From NCBI RefSeq assembly GCF_011927765.1, contig NZ_JAATJG010000003.1, positions 186,001-250,000 on the forward strand: a DNA stretch of 64,000 bases, written 5' to 3'. The notes beneath the pieces are model-generated. The model made no database searches. It had not been told where the DNA came from and was given only the letters and a program-made list of their open reading frames with translations. The stretch comes from Wenyingzhuangia aestuarii. Its GTDB lineage: Bacteria > Bacteroidota > Bacteroidia > Flavobacteriales > Flavobacteriaceae. This document shows, in pieces, positions 9,018 to 18,354 of the stretch. Position 1 is the first letter of the stretch. Each line of letters starts with the position of its first letter. A program made the translations under genes and the position numbers.

Positions 9018-9410
9018 ATGAAAAAATTAAACAAAATCTTACTAATTGACGATGATGACCTCATCAACTTTATTCATAAAAAAATTATTTCGGTATCTGG
9101 TTGTGCCAACGAAATAGTTTATGTGAGAAGCGCTATGGATGGAATTGAACATTTAAAAACAACAGACACCATTCCCGATTTAATTTTATTGGATTTAAAT
9201 ATGCCAGCCATTGATGGATGGGGATTTCTTGAGCAAAGGAAAAAAATAAACATAAACCCTTCTCCTAAAATAATTATTCTAACCACATCTGTAAATCCAG
9301 ATGACAGAATTAAAGCTTCAAAAATTAAAGAAGTAGACGACTATTTAAACAAACCCCTTAATCCAGAAACAATTACAGAGGTTATAAACAAACATTTTGA
9401 GCACCTATAA
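9018..9410 (+). CDS. Single-domain response regulator (CheY/Rcp1-like)
   Basis: A 130-aa stand-alone receiver domain with acidic residues IDDDD at 11-15, phospho-acceptor Asp in LILLDLNMP, Thr in IIILTTS and the conserved Lys in YLNKPL. There is no output domain, so it should signal by protein interaction or act in a phosphorelay. It starts 1 bp after the stop of the histidine kinase at 7307, which makes them a clear pair. This kinase-receiver arrangement resembles phytochrome-Rcp1 pairs, although the kinase here has no bilin-binding domain. Confidence 0.92.
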   Translation: MKKLNKILLIDDDDLINFIHKKIISVSGCANEIVYVRSAMDGIEHLKTTDTIPDLILLDLNMPAIDGWGFLEQRKKININPSPKIIILTTSVNPDDRIKASKIKEVDDYLNKPLNPETITEVINKHFEHL

Positions 9411-9512
9411 CTAATAATAGTACACCTAGATGCTTTTATTACTTGATAAACCCATTCCTTTTTATTATTTTAGGAAGAGTCAAGTTGAAATAAAACCTTA
9501 AAACATATTATT

Positions 9513-9773
9513 ATGCTGCCATTTAGAACCGAAATTAGAAATAGTCCAAAACACCAAACCATTAAAGTTTACATTAATGACACGTCTTGTGATAAAGAGT
9601 GTAAAGACTTATTAGAAAAAATTAGTGGTATTGATTTTATTGAAATTCAAAAATCTTTAAGTAGAAATAGAGTAGAAGAAAATCTGACTATTTTTGTAAA
9701 AGACGATGCAGATGTAAACAGAGTACAAAAACTTGTAGAAAATAAACTAGATGAACATTTTGCTTTTGATTAG
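9513..9773 (+). CDS. Small protein, predicted beta-alpha-beta-beta-alpha fold, unknown function
   Basis: An 86-aa acidic protein without signal peptide or membrane helix. The predicted order of secondary structure is strand (TIKVYI), helix (KECKDLLEKI), strand (DFIEIQKS), strand (NLTIFVKD), helix (VNRVQKLVENKLDEHF). This is most of the ferredoxin-like fold of heavy-metal-associated (HMA) domains, and two cysteines sit as CDKEC at the first loop, near where HMA domains carry CxxC. The family is not recognised with confidence. It sits 102 bp after the receiver gene and has its own terminator. Confidence 0.6.
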   Translation: MLPFRTEIRNSPKHQTIKVYINDTSCDKECKDLLEKISGIDFIEIQKSLSRNRVEENLTIFVKDDADVNRVQKLVENKLDEHFAFD

Positions 9774-9802
9774 AACGGCAAACATTTAATTATAGCATAA
9801 CA

Positions 9803-9838
9803 AAAAAGCGTTTTCAAAATATTTTGAAAACGCTTTTT
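9803..9838. terminator. Perfect 36-bp palindromic bidirectional terminator
   Basis: AAAAAGCGTTTTCAAAAT is followed directly by its exact reverse complement. The AT-rich centre can open as a loop, leaving a strong stem with A- and T-runs on both sides. It lies between the small gene (plus) and trigger factor (minus) and should serve both. Confidence 0.85.
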
Positions 9839-9861
9839 ATATGTTTTTAGAATTTTAGTTC

Positions 9862-11181
9862 TTATTTGTAAACTTCTTTTACAAACTCTTCGTAAGAAAC
9901 TTCTTTTTCATCAAAAGAAATTTTCTCTTTAAACAAGTCTAACATTTTAGAACTAATTAATTGAGATTGTAATCTTTTAGCTTCGTCTTGGTTTTGTAAC
10001 ACGCGCATTGCAATGTCTTCTAACTCTTTATCTTCTGGATTTGTTTGTCCAAATTGAGCCATTTGTTGTCTAATGAAACCAATCGCATAATCTTTTAATT
10101 CTTGGAAATCAACTTTTACATCGTTGTCCGCCATTAATTTTCCTTCGATTAACTGGTAACGTAAACCTTTTTCAGATTTTTCGTATTCACTAGCTGCTTC
10201 TTCTTCAGATAAAGGCTTTTCTCCAGCTGTACCTAACCATTTAATTAAAAACTCTTTTGGTAAATCAAAAGAAGTAGTTTCAATTAAGTTTTCAGTAATT
10301 GCATTTAATAAGTGCTGATCTGCTTGTTGAGCAAACTGTCCTTCTGCATCTTCTTTAATCTTAGTTCTTAACTCTTCCTCAGAAGAAACAACTCCTTCTC
10401 CAAAGATTTTATCAAAAAACTCTTGATTAATTTCTGCAGGCTCAGTAATGTTAATTGCTTCAATAGTAAAAGTTAAAGGAATTTCTAATCCTTCTACCTC
10501 ATCAGCTTGTAATCCTAAAGATTGAGCTAATTTGCTAGCTTCGTTAAATAAATTCTTAGATTTTAATTCTAAAACATCACCTACTTTAGATCCTATGAAT
10601 TTTTTAGCGTTTAATTTTCCTTTAATATCTTCTAAAGTCACAGAAGCTTTCGCTTCAATTTCTTTTTCTTCGTTTTTAAAAGTACCTTCAATAGTAGAGT
10701 TTTCTGCAACCTCTTCTTGATCTATTTTGTTACCTAAACGAGTTTGTAAGTTTTCAACTTCTTTGTTAATCAACTCATCGTTTGCAACAATATTGTACTT
10801 AGCTACTTTTGCAGCACCTAAATCAACATTAAACTGAGGAGCTAATCCTAACTCAAATTCAAAAGAAAAGTTTTCAGCATCCCAGTTAAAATCTCCATCT
10901 ACCTTTGGTAATGGATTTCCTAAAATATCTAATTTTTCTTCAACTAAATAGTTGTTTAAAGACTCTTGTAATAATTTGTTTACTTCGTCAACCATTACAG
11001 ATTTTCCGTACTGCTTTTTCACCAATCCCATTGGCACTTGACCTGGTCTAAAACCTGGTATATTTGCCTTCTTACGGTAATCTTTTAATACAGAAGCAAC
11101 TTTTTCTTGATAATCTTCTGCTGTAATATCAACTTTAACTACTGCATTTAATGCATCGATATTCTCTTTAGTAATATTCAT
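9862..11181 (-). CDS. tig: Trigger factor
   Basis: Ribosome-associated chaperone of 439 aa that binds nascent chains at the exit tunnel. The N-terminal ribosome-binding domain contains the signature NIPGFRPGQVP (about 39-49) preceded by DYRKKA. The central region (about 150-245) is short and poorly like an FKBP prolyl isomerase, as in other Bacteroidota. The C-terminal helical arms follow (about 255-439). It is transcribed alone from a promoter at 11219-11226. Confidence 0.93.
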   Translation of the reverse strand: MNITKENIDALNAVVKVDITAEDYQEKVASVLKDYRKKANIPGFRPGQVPMGLVKKQYGKSVMVDEVNKLLQESLNNYLVEEKLDILGNPLPKVDGDFNWDAENFSFEFELGLAPQFNVDLGAAKVAKYNIVANDELINKEVENLQTRLGNKIDQEEVAENSTIEGTFKNEEKEIEAKASVTLEDIKGKLNAKKFIGSKVGDVLELKSKNLFNEASKLAQSLGLQADEVEGLEIPLTFTIEAINITEPAEINQEFFDKIFGEGVVSSEEELRTKIKEDAEGQFAQQADQHLLNAITENLIETTSFDLPKEFLIKWLGTAGEKPLSEEEAASEYEKSEKGLRYQLIEGKLMADNDVKVDFQELKDYAIGFIRQQMAQFGQTNPEDKELEDIAMRVLQNQDEAKRLQSQLISSKMLDLFKEKISFDEKEVSYEEFVKEVYK

Positions 11182-11218
11182 TTGACTATTTTATTTAAAA
11201 TCTCTAAAAAATTGGGTG

Positions 11219-11226
11219 CAAAAATA
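11219..11226 (-). promoter_or_regulatory. Promoter -7 element of tig
   Basis: On the minus strand TATTTTTG matches the Bacteroidota TAnnTTTG consensus. A TTTTG lies 19 bp upstream, consistent with the -33 element. It is 38 bp ahead of the tig start codon. Confidence 0.65.
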
Positions 11227-11293
11227 CGATTTTTTTGTTAAGCAACAAAAGGTATAATTAATTGTTGCTCAACTGCTTTAATTCTTTTCTTAC

Positions 11294-12058
11294 TTATTTT
11301 AGAAAGTGAATCAACTTATTGTGAAATTCTGTTGGGTTTTCTGCATGCAACCAATGCCCTGCATTTGATATTGTTTCAATTTTTGAATTTTCAAAATGTG
11401 CTTGAATCAATCCAAAATCATCATCTAAAATATAATTAGATTTTTGACCTCTTAAAAACAAAGTAGCTCCATCATAAGTAGTAAAAGAAGGCAAAGCCTC
11501 TCCTACTTCAGCGTTGTTTTCTGTTAAACTAGCCAAATTAAAACGAAAATCCATTTCTGTTTTGGTTTTTCTATACACGTTTTTTAACAAGAACTGACGA
11601 ACTCCTTCCTCGGGAATGGTTTGTTTTAAAATAGCATCTACCTCTGTTCTTAATTTTAGCTGAGAAAAATCGACACTATTTAAAGCATCAATAATTGCAT
11701 GATGGTGCGGTGCGTAGTATTTAGGTGCAATATCTGCCACAACCAATTTTTCTACCATTTCTGGATATTCCACAGCAAACAACATGGCTGTTTTTCCACC
11801 CATAGAGTGACCTAAAATAATAGCTTTGTCTATCTTTTTAACATCAAAATAATGCTTTAAATCTTCCACCATCAACTCATAGTTAAATTCATCAGCATGA
11901 AAACTACGACCATGATTACGTTGATCTATCATATGCACTTCAAAATCTGTAGCCAATTTGTTTGCTTGAGATTTCCAATTGTCTCCCATTCCAAAATATC
12001 CGTGAAGAATAAGCAATGGAAAACCCGATCCTACAATGTTTGAGTGTAATAATTCCAT
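11294..12058 (-). CDS. Alpha/beta hydrolase (YbfF-like)
   Basis: Cytoplasmic alpha/beta-hydrolase fold protein of 254 aa. The oxyanion region reads LILHGYFGMGDNW, the nucleophile elbow GHSMGG, and the C-terminal catalytic histidine lies in SNAGHWLHAENP. The motif DQRNHGRS is typical of the YbfF/PHA-esterase-like branch. The substrate is unknown. Its ATG overlaps the TAA of pdxJ by one base (TAATG), so it is translationally linked to pdxJ on the minus strand. Confidence 0.88.
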   Translation of the reverse strand: MELLHSNIVGSGFPLLILHGYFGMGDNWKSQANKLATDFEVHMIDQRNHGRSFHADEFNYELMVEDLKHYFDVKKIDKAIILGHSMGGKTAMLFAVEYPEMVEKLVVADIAPKYYAPHHHAIIDALNSVDFSQLKLRTEVDAILKQTIPEEGVRQFLLKNVYRKTKTEMDFRFNLASLTENNAEVGEALPSFTTYDGATLFLRGQKSNYILDDDFGLIQAHFENSKIETISNAGHWLHAENPTEFHNKLIHFLK

Positions 12059-12783
12059 TATAATACGTCTTGTAATTTATACAAATACATACTTACTACA
12101 TTTTGCAATCCGTAGTACAATGCTTCTGATATTAAGGCATGTCCTATAGAAACCTCGTCTAGCTCAGGAATATTTTTAGCAAAAAAATTAATATTCTTTA
12201 AACTTAAATCGTGCCCTGCGTTTACTCCCATTCCTAATTGCTTGGCTAATTTTGCAGCCTCAGCATATTCGGTAATTACGCCCGTATTTCCTTTTCCATA
12301 CTCTACAGCAAACTTTTCGGTATACAATTCTACTCTATCTGCACCTGTAGTTGCTGCAGCTTCTATTAAAGCAGGATTTCCTGTATCTATAAAAATAGAA
12401 GTTCTTATTCCAGCCGCTTTAAACTCTGCAATCACATCTGTTAAAAAAGATTGATGTTTAATAGTATCCCAACCTGCATCCGAAGTAATATTATCATCAC
12501 CATCGGGCACCAAAGTTACCTGAGCGGGCATGGTATCTAAAACTAGCTGTTTAAATTTAGGAATTGGATTTCCTTCTATATTTAACTCTGTTGTTACAGA
12601 TTTTTTTAAATCAAAAGCATCTTGATAACGAATATGTCGTTCATCCGGTCTAGGATGAATGGTAATTCCCTGTGCACCAAACTCCTCTATATCTTTTGCA
12701 ACTTGTACTAAATTAGGCACATCTCCTCCTCTAGAATTTCTTAATGTTGCTATTTTATTAACATTTACGCTTAATACCGCCAT
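12058..12783 (-). CDS. pdxJ: Pyridoxine 5'-phosphate synthase
   Basis: Catalyses the last step of the DXP-dependent vitamin B6 pathway, condensing 1-deoxyxylulose 5-phosphate with 3-amino-2-oxopropyl phosphate. It is a TIM-barrel protein of 241 aa beginning MAVLSVNVNKIATLRNSRGG, with the phosphate and catalytic motifs ITIHPRPDERHI, VTLVPDG, DRVELYTE and VNAGHDLSLKN. The frame extends 11 codons upstream, but ATG at 12783 begins the conserved sequence and the promoter element at 12804-12811 would lie inside the longer version. Confidence 0.95.
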   Translation of the reverse strand: MAVLSVNVNKIATLRNSRGGDVPNLVQVAKDIEEFGAQGITIHPRPDERHIRYQDAFDLKKSVTTELNIEGNPIPKFKQLVLDTMPAQVTLVPDGDDNITSDAGWDTIKHQSFLTDVIAEFKAAGIRTSIFIDTGNPALIEAAATTGADRVELYTEKFAVEYGKGNTGVITEYAEAAKLAKQLGMGVNAGHDLSLKNINFFAKNIPELDEVSIGHALISEALYYGLQNVVSMYLYKLQDVL

Positions 12784-12803
12784 ATTCTGTATTTTTATGA
12801 CTG

Positions 12804-12811
12804 CAAAAATA
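12804..12811 (-). promoter_or_regulatory. Promoter -7 element of pdxJ
   Basis: The minus strand reads TATTTTTG, matching TAnnTTTG, 20 bp upstream of the chosen pdxJ start. Confidence 0.6.
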
Positions 12812-12857
12812 TTCAAAATAGCAGGAACAACTAATAAATTTCATTAATTTGAACATT

Positions 12858-13517
12858 ATGGAACTAACAGATTACATTTCTACAGATAAAATTACAGTCA
12901 GCAACCAGAAAACAATACAGCAAATACTGGAACTGTTTAACGATATTAGCTACTCTCACATTCCTGTAACTCATCAAAAAAAACTATTAGGAAACGTAGC
13001 CAAGGAAGATTTAATGTGTATTGATGACAAATCTCAAAAACTGGCTGAATTAGAATATTTGTATGAATTTTTCTTTGCAAAACTTTCAGATTCTTTGCTA
13101 GAACTTTTTTCTAATTTTGCGGTAAACAATACAAGCATACTTCCTATTGTAGATGATGATAATAATTATGCAGGTTATTTAGATATTAATGATTTGTTAG
13201 ATTGTTTTGCAGATACTCCTTTTTTAAGCACCGAAGGAAATATTATTCTACTACAAAAAAACACAAAGGAATATTCTATGTCCGAAATTTGTCAAATTGT
13301 AGAATCTAACTCCAATACCGTTTTAGGATGCTTTCTATTTGACCAAACCGAAGAAACCACCAAAATTACCTTAAAAGTACAATCTTTAAACATCAACGAA
13401 TTAATTCAATCTTTTAGAAGGTACGATTATTATATTTTAAACGATTTAACCGAAGATTCTTACTTAGAAAGTTTAAAAAAACGCTCAGAATACTTTATTA
13501 AATATTTAAACATTTAA
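12858..13517 (+). CDS. CBS domain protein
   Basis: A 219-aa protein with a tandem CBS (Bateman) module. The first CBS covers about residues 5-60 (YISTDKITVSNQKTIQQILELFNDISYSHIPVT) and the second about 75-125 (NNTSILPIVDDDNNYAGYLDINDLLD). A C-terminal ACT-like regulatory stretch follows. Such modules bind adenosyl nucleotides. The gene always precedes nadK in flavobacterial genomes of this type, which suggests nucleotide sensing, but no role is proven. ATG at 12858 is chosen over an upstream in-frame TTG at 12849. Confidence 0.85.
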   Translation: MELTDYISTDKITVSNQKTIQQILELFNDISYSHIPVTHQKKLLGNVAKEDLMCIDDKSQKLAELEYLYEFFFAKLSDSLLELFSNFAVNNTSILPIVDDDNNYAGYLDINDLLDCFADTPFLSTEGNIILLQKNTKEYSMSEICQIVESNSNTVLGCFLFDQTEETTKITLKVQSLNINELIQSFRRYDYYILNDLTEDSYLESLKKRSEYFIKYLNI

Positions 13518-13542
13518 ATTCGCAGTATTAAAGTTAATCGGA

Positions 13543-14454
13543 ATGAAAAAAGTAGCCATTTTTGGACAAGTATATAAAGATTCTCATGAGAAATATTTAT
13601 CTACACTTATCAACACTCTTAACAAAGCAAAAGCCTCTATTCATATATTTAAAGACTACGCTGCTTCTGTACAAAAAACAGGACTTACTTTTGTTGATAA
13701 TCTTGACTTTTTTGATGGAGATACTCAACTAGATGAATCTTTTGATGCTTTAATTACCCTAGGCGGTGATGGAACTATTCTAAGAGCTTTTAATTTAATT
13801 AACAGATTAAACATTCCTATTTTAGGAATTAACTTAGGCCGATTAGGTTTTTTAGCCACAGTTCAAAAAAACGAGATTCCACAAGCCATTACAGCTTTTT
13901 TAAAAAGTGAGTATACAGTAGATGAGCGTGTAATGCTAAAAGTAACAAGCAACCAAAATAAAAAAGAATTTACCACGCTTGGGTTTGCCTTAAATGATTT
14001 AACCATTGCTAAAAAAGACACCACCTCTATGATTGGGGTTGATGCCTACTTAAACGATGAATATTTAACAACCTATTGGGCAGATGGATTAATCATATCT
14101 ACCCCAACAGGATCTACCGGATATTCTTTAAGTTGCCAAGGACCTGTAATTATGCCTAACACTAATAATTTTTTAATTACACCGGTAGCTCCTCACAACT
14201 TAAACGCAAGACCTATTGTAATATCAGACAACACCATTGTTAAATTAAAAGTATTAAGAAGAGAAGATCAATTTTTAGCCTCTTTAGATTCAACAGTAAC
14301 CGCTATAGATGTAGAAACTGAGTTAATTGTTTCTAAAGCAGATTTTTTAGCAAAAATAATCACTTTAAAAGACCACACATTCATCAACACCCTTAGAGAT
14401 AAACTTTTATGGGGTCAAGACACTAGAAATAAATTTTACAACAAAGAATATTAA
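13543..14454 (+). CDS. nadK: NAD kinase
   Basis: ATP-dependent kinase that makes NADP from NAD in the cytoplasm. The 303-aa protein carries the diagnostic GGDGT motif (LGGDGTILRAF), the NE/D-type segment ALNDLTIAKKD, and the conserved STPTGSTGYSLSCQGP loop. It ends near the normal family length. It follows the CBS protein by 25 bp and leads into the envelope-biogenesis cluster. Confidence 0.96.
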   Translation: MKKVAIFGQVYKDSHEKYLSTLINTLNKAKASIHIFKDYAASVQKTGLTFVDNLDFFDGDTQLDESFDALITLGGDGTILRAFNLINRLNIPILGINLGRLGFLATVQKNEIPQAITAFLKSEYTVDERVMLKVTSNQNKKEFTTLGFALNDLTIAKKDTTSMIGVDAYLNDEYLTTYWADGLIISTPTGSTGYSLSCQGPVIMPNTNNFLITPVAPHNLNARPIVISDNTIVKLKVLRREDQFLASLDSTVTAIDVETELIVSKADFLAKIITLKDHTFINTLRDKLLWGQDTRNKFYNKEY

Positions 14455-14475
14455 AAAGGTTTATACGTTATTAAT

Positions 14476-14483
14476 TATATTTG
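14476..14483 (+). promoter_or_regulatory. Internal promoter -7 element before the DUF6089 gene
   Basis: TATATTTG matches TAnnTTTG, 13 bp upstream of the ATG at 14497. It would let DUF6089-uppS-bamA-ompH be transcribed separately from nadK. Confidence 0.6.
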
Positions 14484-14496
14484 CCTCGTTTTTACA

Positions 14497-15084
14497 ATGA
14501 TTATGAGAAAGTTAGTCTACTTACTTCCTTTATTTTTTATCCAAATAGGATTTTCCCAGGTATACGAAGCAGGTCTTACGTACAACCTAGGAAATGTTAT
14601 TGGTGAAAACGACGAGGTTTTTCCTATTGGAGGCTCCAATAAAAACTTTGGAGTTATATTTAAAAAAAATATGAACCCCAGAATTGCCTATAGACTTGGA
14701 GTAAACCTAATAGAAAGTGACATTACCCAACTAGCAGAAGTATCTGCAGGTATAGATTTTAACTTTACAGATTACAACCTAATTAGAACCAATTCTAACA
14801 AAAAACAAACTGCTTACCTTATATTCGAGGTAGCTTCTATATTTTACAACACCCAAACAGAAACAAAATTTGCTGTTGCATTGCCTCTGGGTATTGGGTA
14901 CAAACAAGCCATAACAAAAAGGCTAACTAGCTCAATAGAAGCTAAAGTTAGAGCAACCTTTACAGATGATTTAGATAATATCAAAACAAATAAGAGCACT
15001 TTAGATGCTTATTACTATATTGGGGCCTCTATTTATTATACTTTTGGCTGGCCCAAGGGTAGTAAAAACCAAATTAGATTCTAA
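14497..15084 (+). CDS. DUF6089 family outer-membrane protein
   Basis: A 195-aa protein with a signal peptide ending IGFS-Q and alternating strands typical of a small beta-barrel (YEAGLTYNLGN, RIAYRLGVNLIE, YYIGASIYYTFGW). Gene order between nadK and uppS identifies it as the DUF6089 protein found at this locus in Flavobacteriia. Its function is unknown. Its TAA is followed immediately by the uppS ATG. Either ATG 14497 or ATG 14503 could start it. Confidence 0.8.
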   Translation: MIMRKLVYLLPLFFIQIGFSQVYEAGLTYNLGNVIGENDEVFPIGGSNKNFGVIFKKNMNPRIAYRLGVNLIESDITQLAEVSAGIDFNFTDYNLIRTNSNKKQTAYLIFEVASIFYNTQTETKFAVALPLGIGYKQAITKRLTSSIEAKVRATFTDDLDNIKTNKSTLDAYYYIGASIYYTFGWPKGSKNQIRF

Positions 15085-15846
15085 ATGAGTTTATTAGAAC
15101 AAATTAAAAACAATAAAATTCCTAAGCACATTGCAATTATCATGGATGGTAATGGTAGATGGGCTAAAAACCAAGGAATGGCTAGAATTTTTGGCCACAG
15201 AAATGCCTTAACCGCAGTAAGAGAAGCTGTAATTGGGGCATCTGAAATAGGAACAGAAGCAATTACTTTATATGCATTTTCTACCGAAAACTGGAATCGT
15301 CCAAAATTGGAGGTAGATGCTTTAATGACATTATTAACCAAATCATTAAAAAAAGAAGTTCCTGATTTTCAAAAAAACGGAGTAAAAGTAAACGCTATTG
15401 GTCGATTATCTGATTTACCTAAAAAAGCGCAAGAAACTTTAAATTACGTAATAGATACCACTAAGAACAATACTAAAATTACATTAACGTTTTCTTTAAG
15501 CTACGGGAGTAGAGAAGAAATTACAACGTGTATTCAAAAAATTGCAACAAAAGTAAAAGAAGGAACTCTAGAAATTGATGCTATTAATGATGAAATTGTT
15601 CAAGAAAACTTATATACTTACAACCTACCTGATGTGGATTTAATGATTCGCACAAGTGGAGAACAAAGACTAAGTAATTACTTGCTATGGCAAATGGCCT
15701 ATGCCGAATTGTACTTTACAGAGGTACTTTGGCCTGATTTTAGAAGAGAGGATTTGTATAAAGCCATTTATACATATCAAAATAGAGAAAGAAGGTTTGG
15801 AAAAACCAGCGAACAATTAGAAGGAGAACATGAACAAACTACTTAA
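15085..15846 (+). CDS. uppS: Isoprenyl transferase (undecaprenyl diphosphate synthase)
   Basis: Cis-prenyltransferase that builds undecaprenyl diphosphate, the lipid carrier for peptidoglycan and polysaccharide assembly. The 253-aa protein shows the catalytic motif IIMDGNGRWA, FGHRNAL, LYAFSTENWNRP, and the C-terminal LMIRTSGEQRLSNYLLWQ and ELYFTEVLWPDF. It abuts the DUF6089 gene and overlaps bamA by 17 bp, so translation is likely coupled. Confidence 0.97.
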   Translation: MSLLEQIKNNKIPKHIAIIMDGNGRWAKNQGMARIFGHRNALTAVREAVIGASEIGTEAITLYAFSTENWNRPKLEVDALMTLLTKSLKKEVPDFQKNGVKVNAIGRLSDLPKKAQETLNYVIDTTKNNTKITLTFSLSYGSREEITTCIQKIATKVKEGTLEIDAINDEIVQENLYTYNLPDVDLMIRTSGEQRLSNYLLWQMAYAELYFTEVLWPDFRREDLYKAIYTYQNRERRFGKTSEQLEGEHEQTT

Positions 15847-18343
15847 GAATTACTTATTTACACTTATTTTATTCGTTACAAATCTAGTATTCTCTCAAGA
15901 CGGTCAGCCAGATTTATCAACCCCTAAAAGATATCTTTTAGGAGGAGTTACAGTTACAGGAACAAATGAGTTTTCTGAAGAGTCTGTAATTTCATATTCT
16001 GGATTAAAAACAGGACAAGAGATTAAAATACCCGGAGACAAACTAACAAGTGCCATTAAAAAACTTCACAAATCTAACAAGTTTAGCGATGTTGAAGTGT
16101 TTGCCACCAAACTAGACGGAAACACTATTTACCTAGAAATAGCTATTAAGGAGCTTCCACAAATAAACAAAATCACCTTTTTAGGAGTTAGTAAATCAAA
16201 AGCAAAAACATTTCAAAAAGACACAGAACTTGCTACTGGTAAAATGTTAACAGAAAATTTAATAACCTCTACAGAAAACTATATTAGACAGTTTTATGTA
16301 GACAAGGGTTACTTAAAAACTACCGTTAAAATTACCACCAAACCAAACGCTACCAATGCAAACCAAAGAGATGCTATTGTAAGAATAGACAAAGGGGAAT
16401 TGGTAAAAATTAAAGAAATTGTAATTACAGGTAACGAACAATTTACAGACAAAGATGTTCGTAAAGCCCTTAAAGACACTAAACGTAAGTTTTGGGGTAG
16501 ATTTTGGAAACGTTCTAAATATGTAGAAGATGCTTTTGAAGAAGACAAACAAAAATTAATTGATAAATACAGACGTAAAGGTTATAGAGATGCTAGAATC
16601 TTATCTGATAGTATTAGTTGGAACGAAGGTAAAAACACCATCAACCTACACTTAACAATAGAAGAAGGTATTAGATATTTTTACAAAGACATACTTTTCT
16701 TAGGAAACAAAACTTACCAAACAGACTTTTTACAAAGAATTCTAAAAATTCAAAAAGGAGATGTTTACGACTCTAAAGCTTTAGAAGAAAGAGTAAAAGG
16801 AGATGGAACTCCAGATTCTGAAGATATTTCTACGCTATACCAAAACAACGGATACTTATTTTCACAAATTAACTTGGTAGAAACCAAAGTAGAAAATGAC
16901 TCTATTACAGTAGAAATTAGAATTCACGAAGATGATCCCGCAACTATTAGTCACGTATCTGTTACAGGAAACGAAAGGACTAACGACCATGTAATTTTTA
17001 GAGAACTAAGAACTCGTCCGGGAGATCTATACAGTAAAGACAATATTATTCGTTCTATTCGTGAATTAGGTCAAATGGGATTCTTTGATGCAGAGAATAT
17101 TACTCCAGACTTACAGCCTAACTACGCAGATAAAACAGTAGCTATAGAATATAGTTTAGAAGAAAAAGGATCTAGTCAAATAGAACTACAAGGAGGTTAT
17201 GGTGGTGGATCTTTTATAGGTACATTAGGATTATCTTTTAACAATTTTTCTATCCGTAACATTTTTAATAAAGATGAGTACAAACCACTTCCTTTAGGTG
17301 ATGGTCAACAATTATCTTTAAGACTACAAGCAAGTAGATTCAACACTTCTAACAGTGTTTCTTTTACAGAGCCTTGGTTAGGAGGTAAAAAACCTAGATC
17401 TTTTACATTCTCTGTCTACAACCAAAAACAATATGGATACGGTAGTTCTTATTACGATGTTGATAAAGGACAACAATTAAATATTTTTGGAATTTCTGTA
17501 GGAATTGGAGAACGTTTAAAATGGCCTGATGATTACTTTACCATTTCTAATGCCATTAGTTATAGACGTTACAAAGTAGACAACTTTAACTTTGGATCTA
17601 TTATTGCTTTTGACAATAACCAAGGGGTATCTCACAACTTATCATACAACATAACTTTACAAAGAAACTCTGCAGGACCAAGTTTAATATTCCCAAGATA
17701 TGGTTCTACATTTAGTGTAGAGGGTAAATTTACACCTCCTTATTCTCTGTTTTCTGACAAAGAATATAGCTCTAACAACGAAAGATTTGAATTGTTAGAA
17801 TACTACAAAGTAAACTTAAAAGCTAAATGGTACACTGCCTTAATTGGTAAGTTTGTAATGATGACCAACGTACAGTTTGGTTATTTAGGAAGCTACAACA
17901 GTAAAAAAGGAGAAATTCCTTTTGAACGTTACTTTGTAGGAGGAGATGGACTAAACACAAACAGTTTTGACGGTAGAGAAGTAATTGGATTAAGAGGTTA
18001 TGAAAACTCATCTCTTTCAGGATTTGCTACAACTAGCGATGGAAATGTTACCTCTGGAGACAACGTTTACGATAAATTCTCTATGGAAGTACGTTACCCT
18101 ATTACTCTAAAACCATCCGCATCTATTTATGCTCTTGGATTTGTAGAAGCTGGTAATTCTTACAGTAGTTTTAGTAACTTTAACCCGTTTGATATTAAAA
18201 AGTCTGCTGGTTTAGGAATTCGTATTTTTATGCCTGCATTTGGATTACTAGGAATTGACTTTGGACATGGATTTGACAATGTTCCAGGAGCGGTAGAAAA
18301 ATCTGGTTGGCAAACGCATTTTATTATCGGACAACAATTCTAA
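15830..18343 (+). CDS. bamA: Outer-membrane protein assembly factor BamA
   Basis: Central component of the beta-barrel assembly machine. The 837-aa protein has a signal peptide (ending VFS-Q), five POTRA-like repeats over about residues 35-440 (for example ITGNEQFTDKDVRKALKDT and VTGNERTNDHVIFREL), and a 16-strand Omp85 barrel. The barrel includes the lid-lock-type motif VGGDGLNTNSFDGREVIGLRGY and ends HFIIGQQF with the expected terminal Phe. It is followed by two Skp/OmpH-like periplasmic chaperone genes. Confidence 0.96.
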   Translation: MNKLLKNYLFTLILFVTNLVFSQDGQPDLSTPKRYLLGGVTVTGTNEFSEESVISYSGLKTGQEIKIPGDKLTSAIKKLHKSNKFSDVEVFATKLDGNTIYLEIAIKELPQINKITFLGVSKSKAKTFQKDTELATGKMLTENLITSTENYIRQFYVDKGYLKTTVKITTKPNATNANQRDAIVRIDKGELVKIKEIVITGNEQFTDKDVRKALKDTKRKFWGRFWKRSKYVEDAFEEDKQKLIDKYRRKGYRDARILSDSISWNEGKNTINLHLTIEEGIRYFYKDILFLGNKTYQTDFLQRILKIQKGDVYDSKALEERVKGDGTPDSEDISTLYQNNGYLFSQINLVETKVENDSITVEIRIHEDDPATISHVSVTGNERTNDHVIFRELRTRPGDLYSKDNIIRSIRELGQMGFFDAENITPDLQPNYADKTVAIEYSLEEKGSSQIELQGGYGGGSFIGTLGLSFNNFSIRNIFNKDEYKPLPLGDGQQLSLRLQASRFNTSNSVSFTEPWLGGKKPRSFTFSVYNQKQYGYGSSYYDVDKGQQLNIFGISVGIGERLKWPDDYFTISNAISYRRYKVDNFNFGSIIAFDNNQGVSHNLSYNITLQRNSAGPSLIFPRYGSTFSVEGKFTPPYSLFSDKEYSSNNERFELLEYYKVNLKAKWYTALIGKFVMMTNVQFGYLGSYNSKKGEIPFERYFVGGDGLNTNSFDGREVIGLRGYENSSLSGFATTSDGNVTSGDNVYDKFSMEVRYPITLKPSASIYALGFVEAGNSYSSFSNFNPFDIKKSAGLGIRIFMPAFGLLGIDFGHGFDNVPGAVEKSGWQTHFIIGQQF

Positions 18344-18354
18344 AAAAAAATGGC

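Noticed and set aside
18307-18354. TTG-initiated extension of the first OmpH gene
   Set aside because: It overlaps bamA and would place 16 residues ahead of the signal peptide; ATG 18355 fits better.
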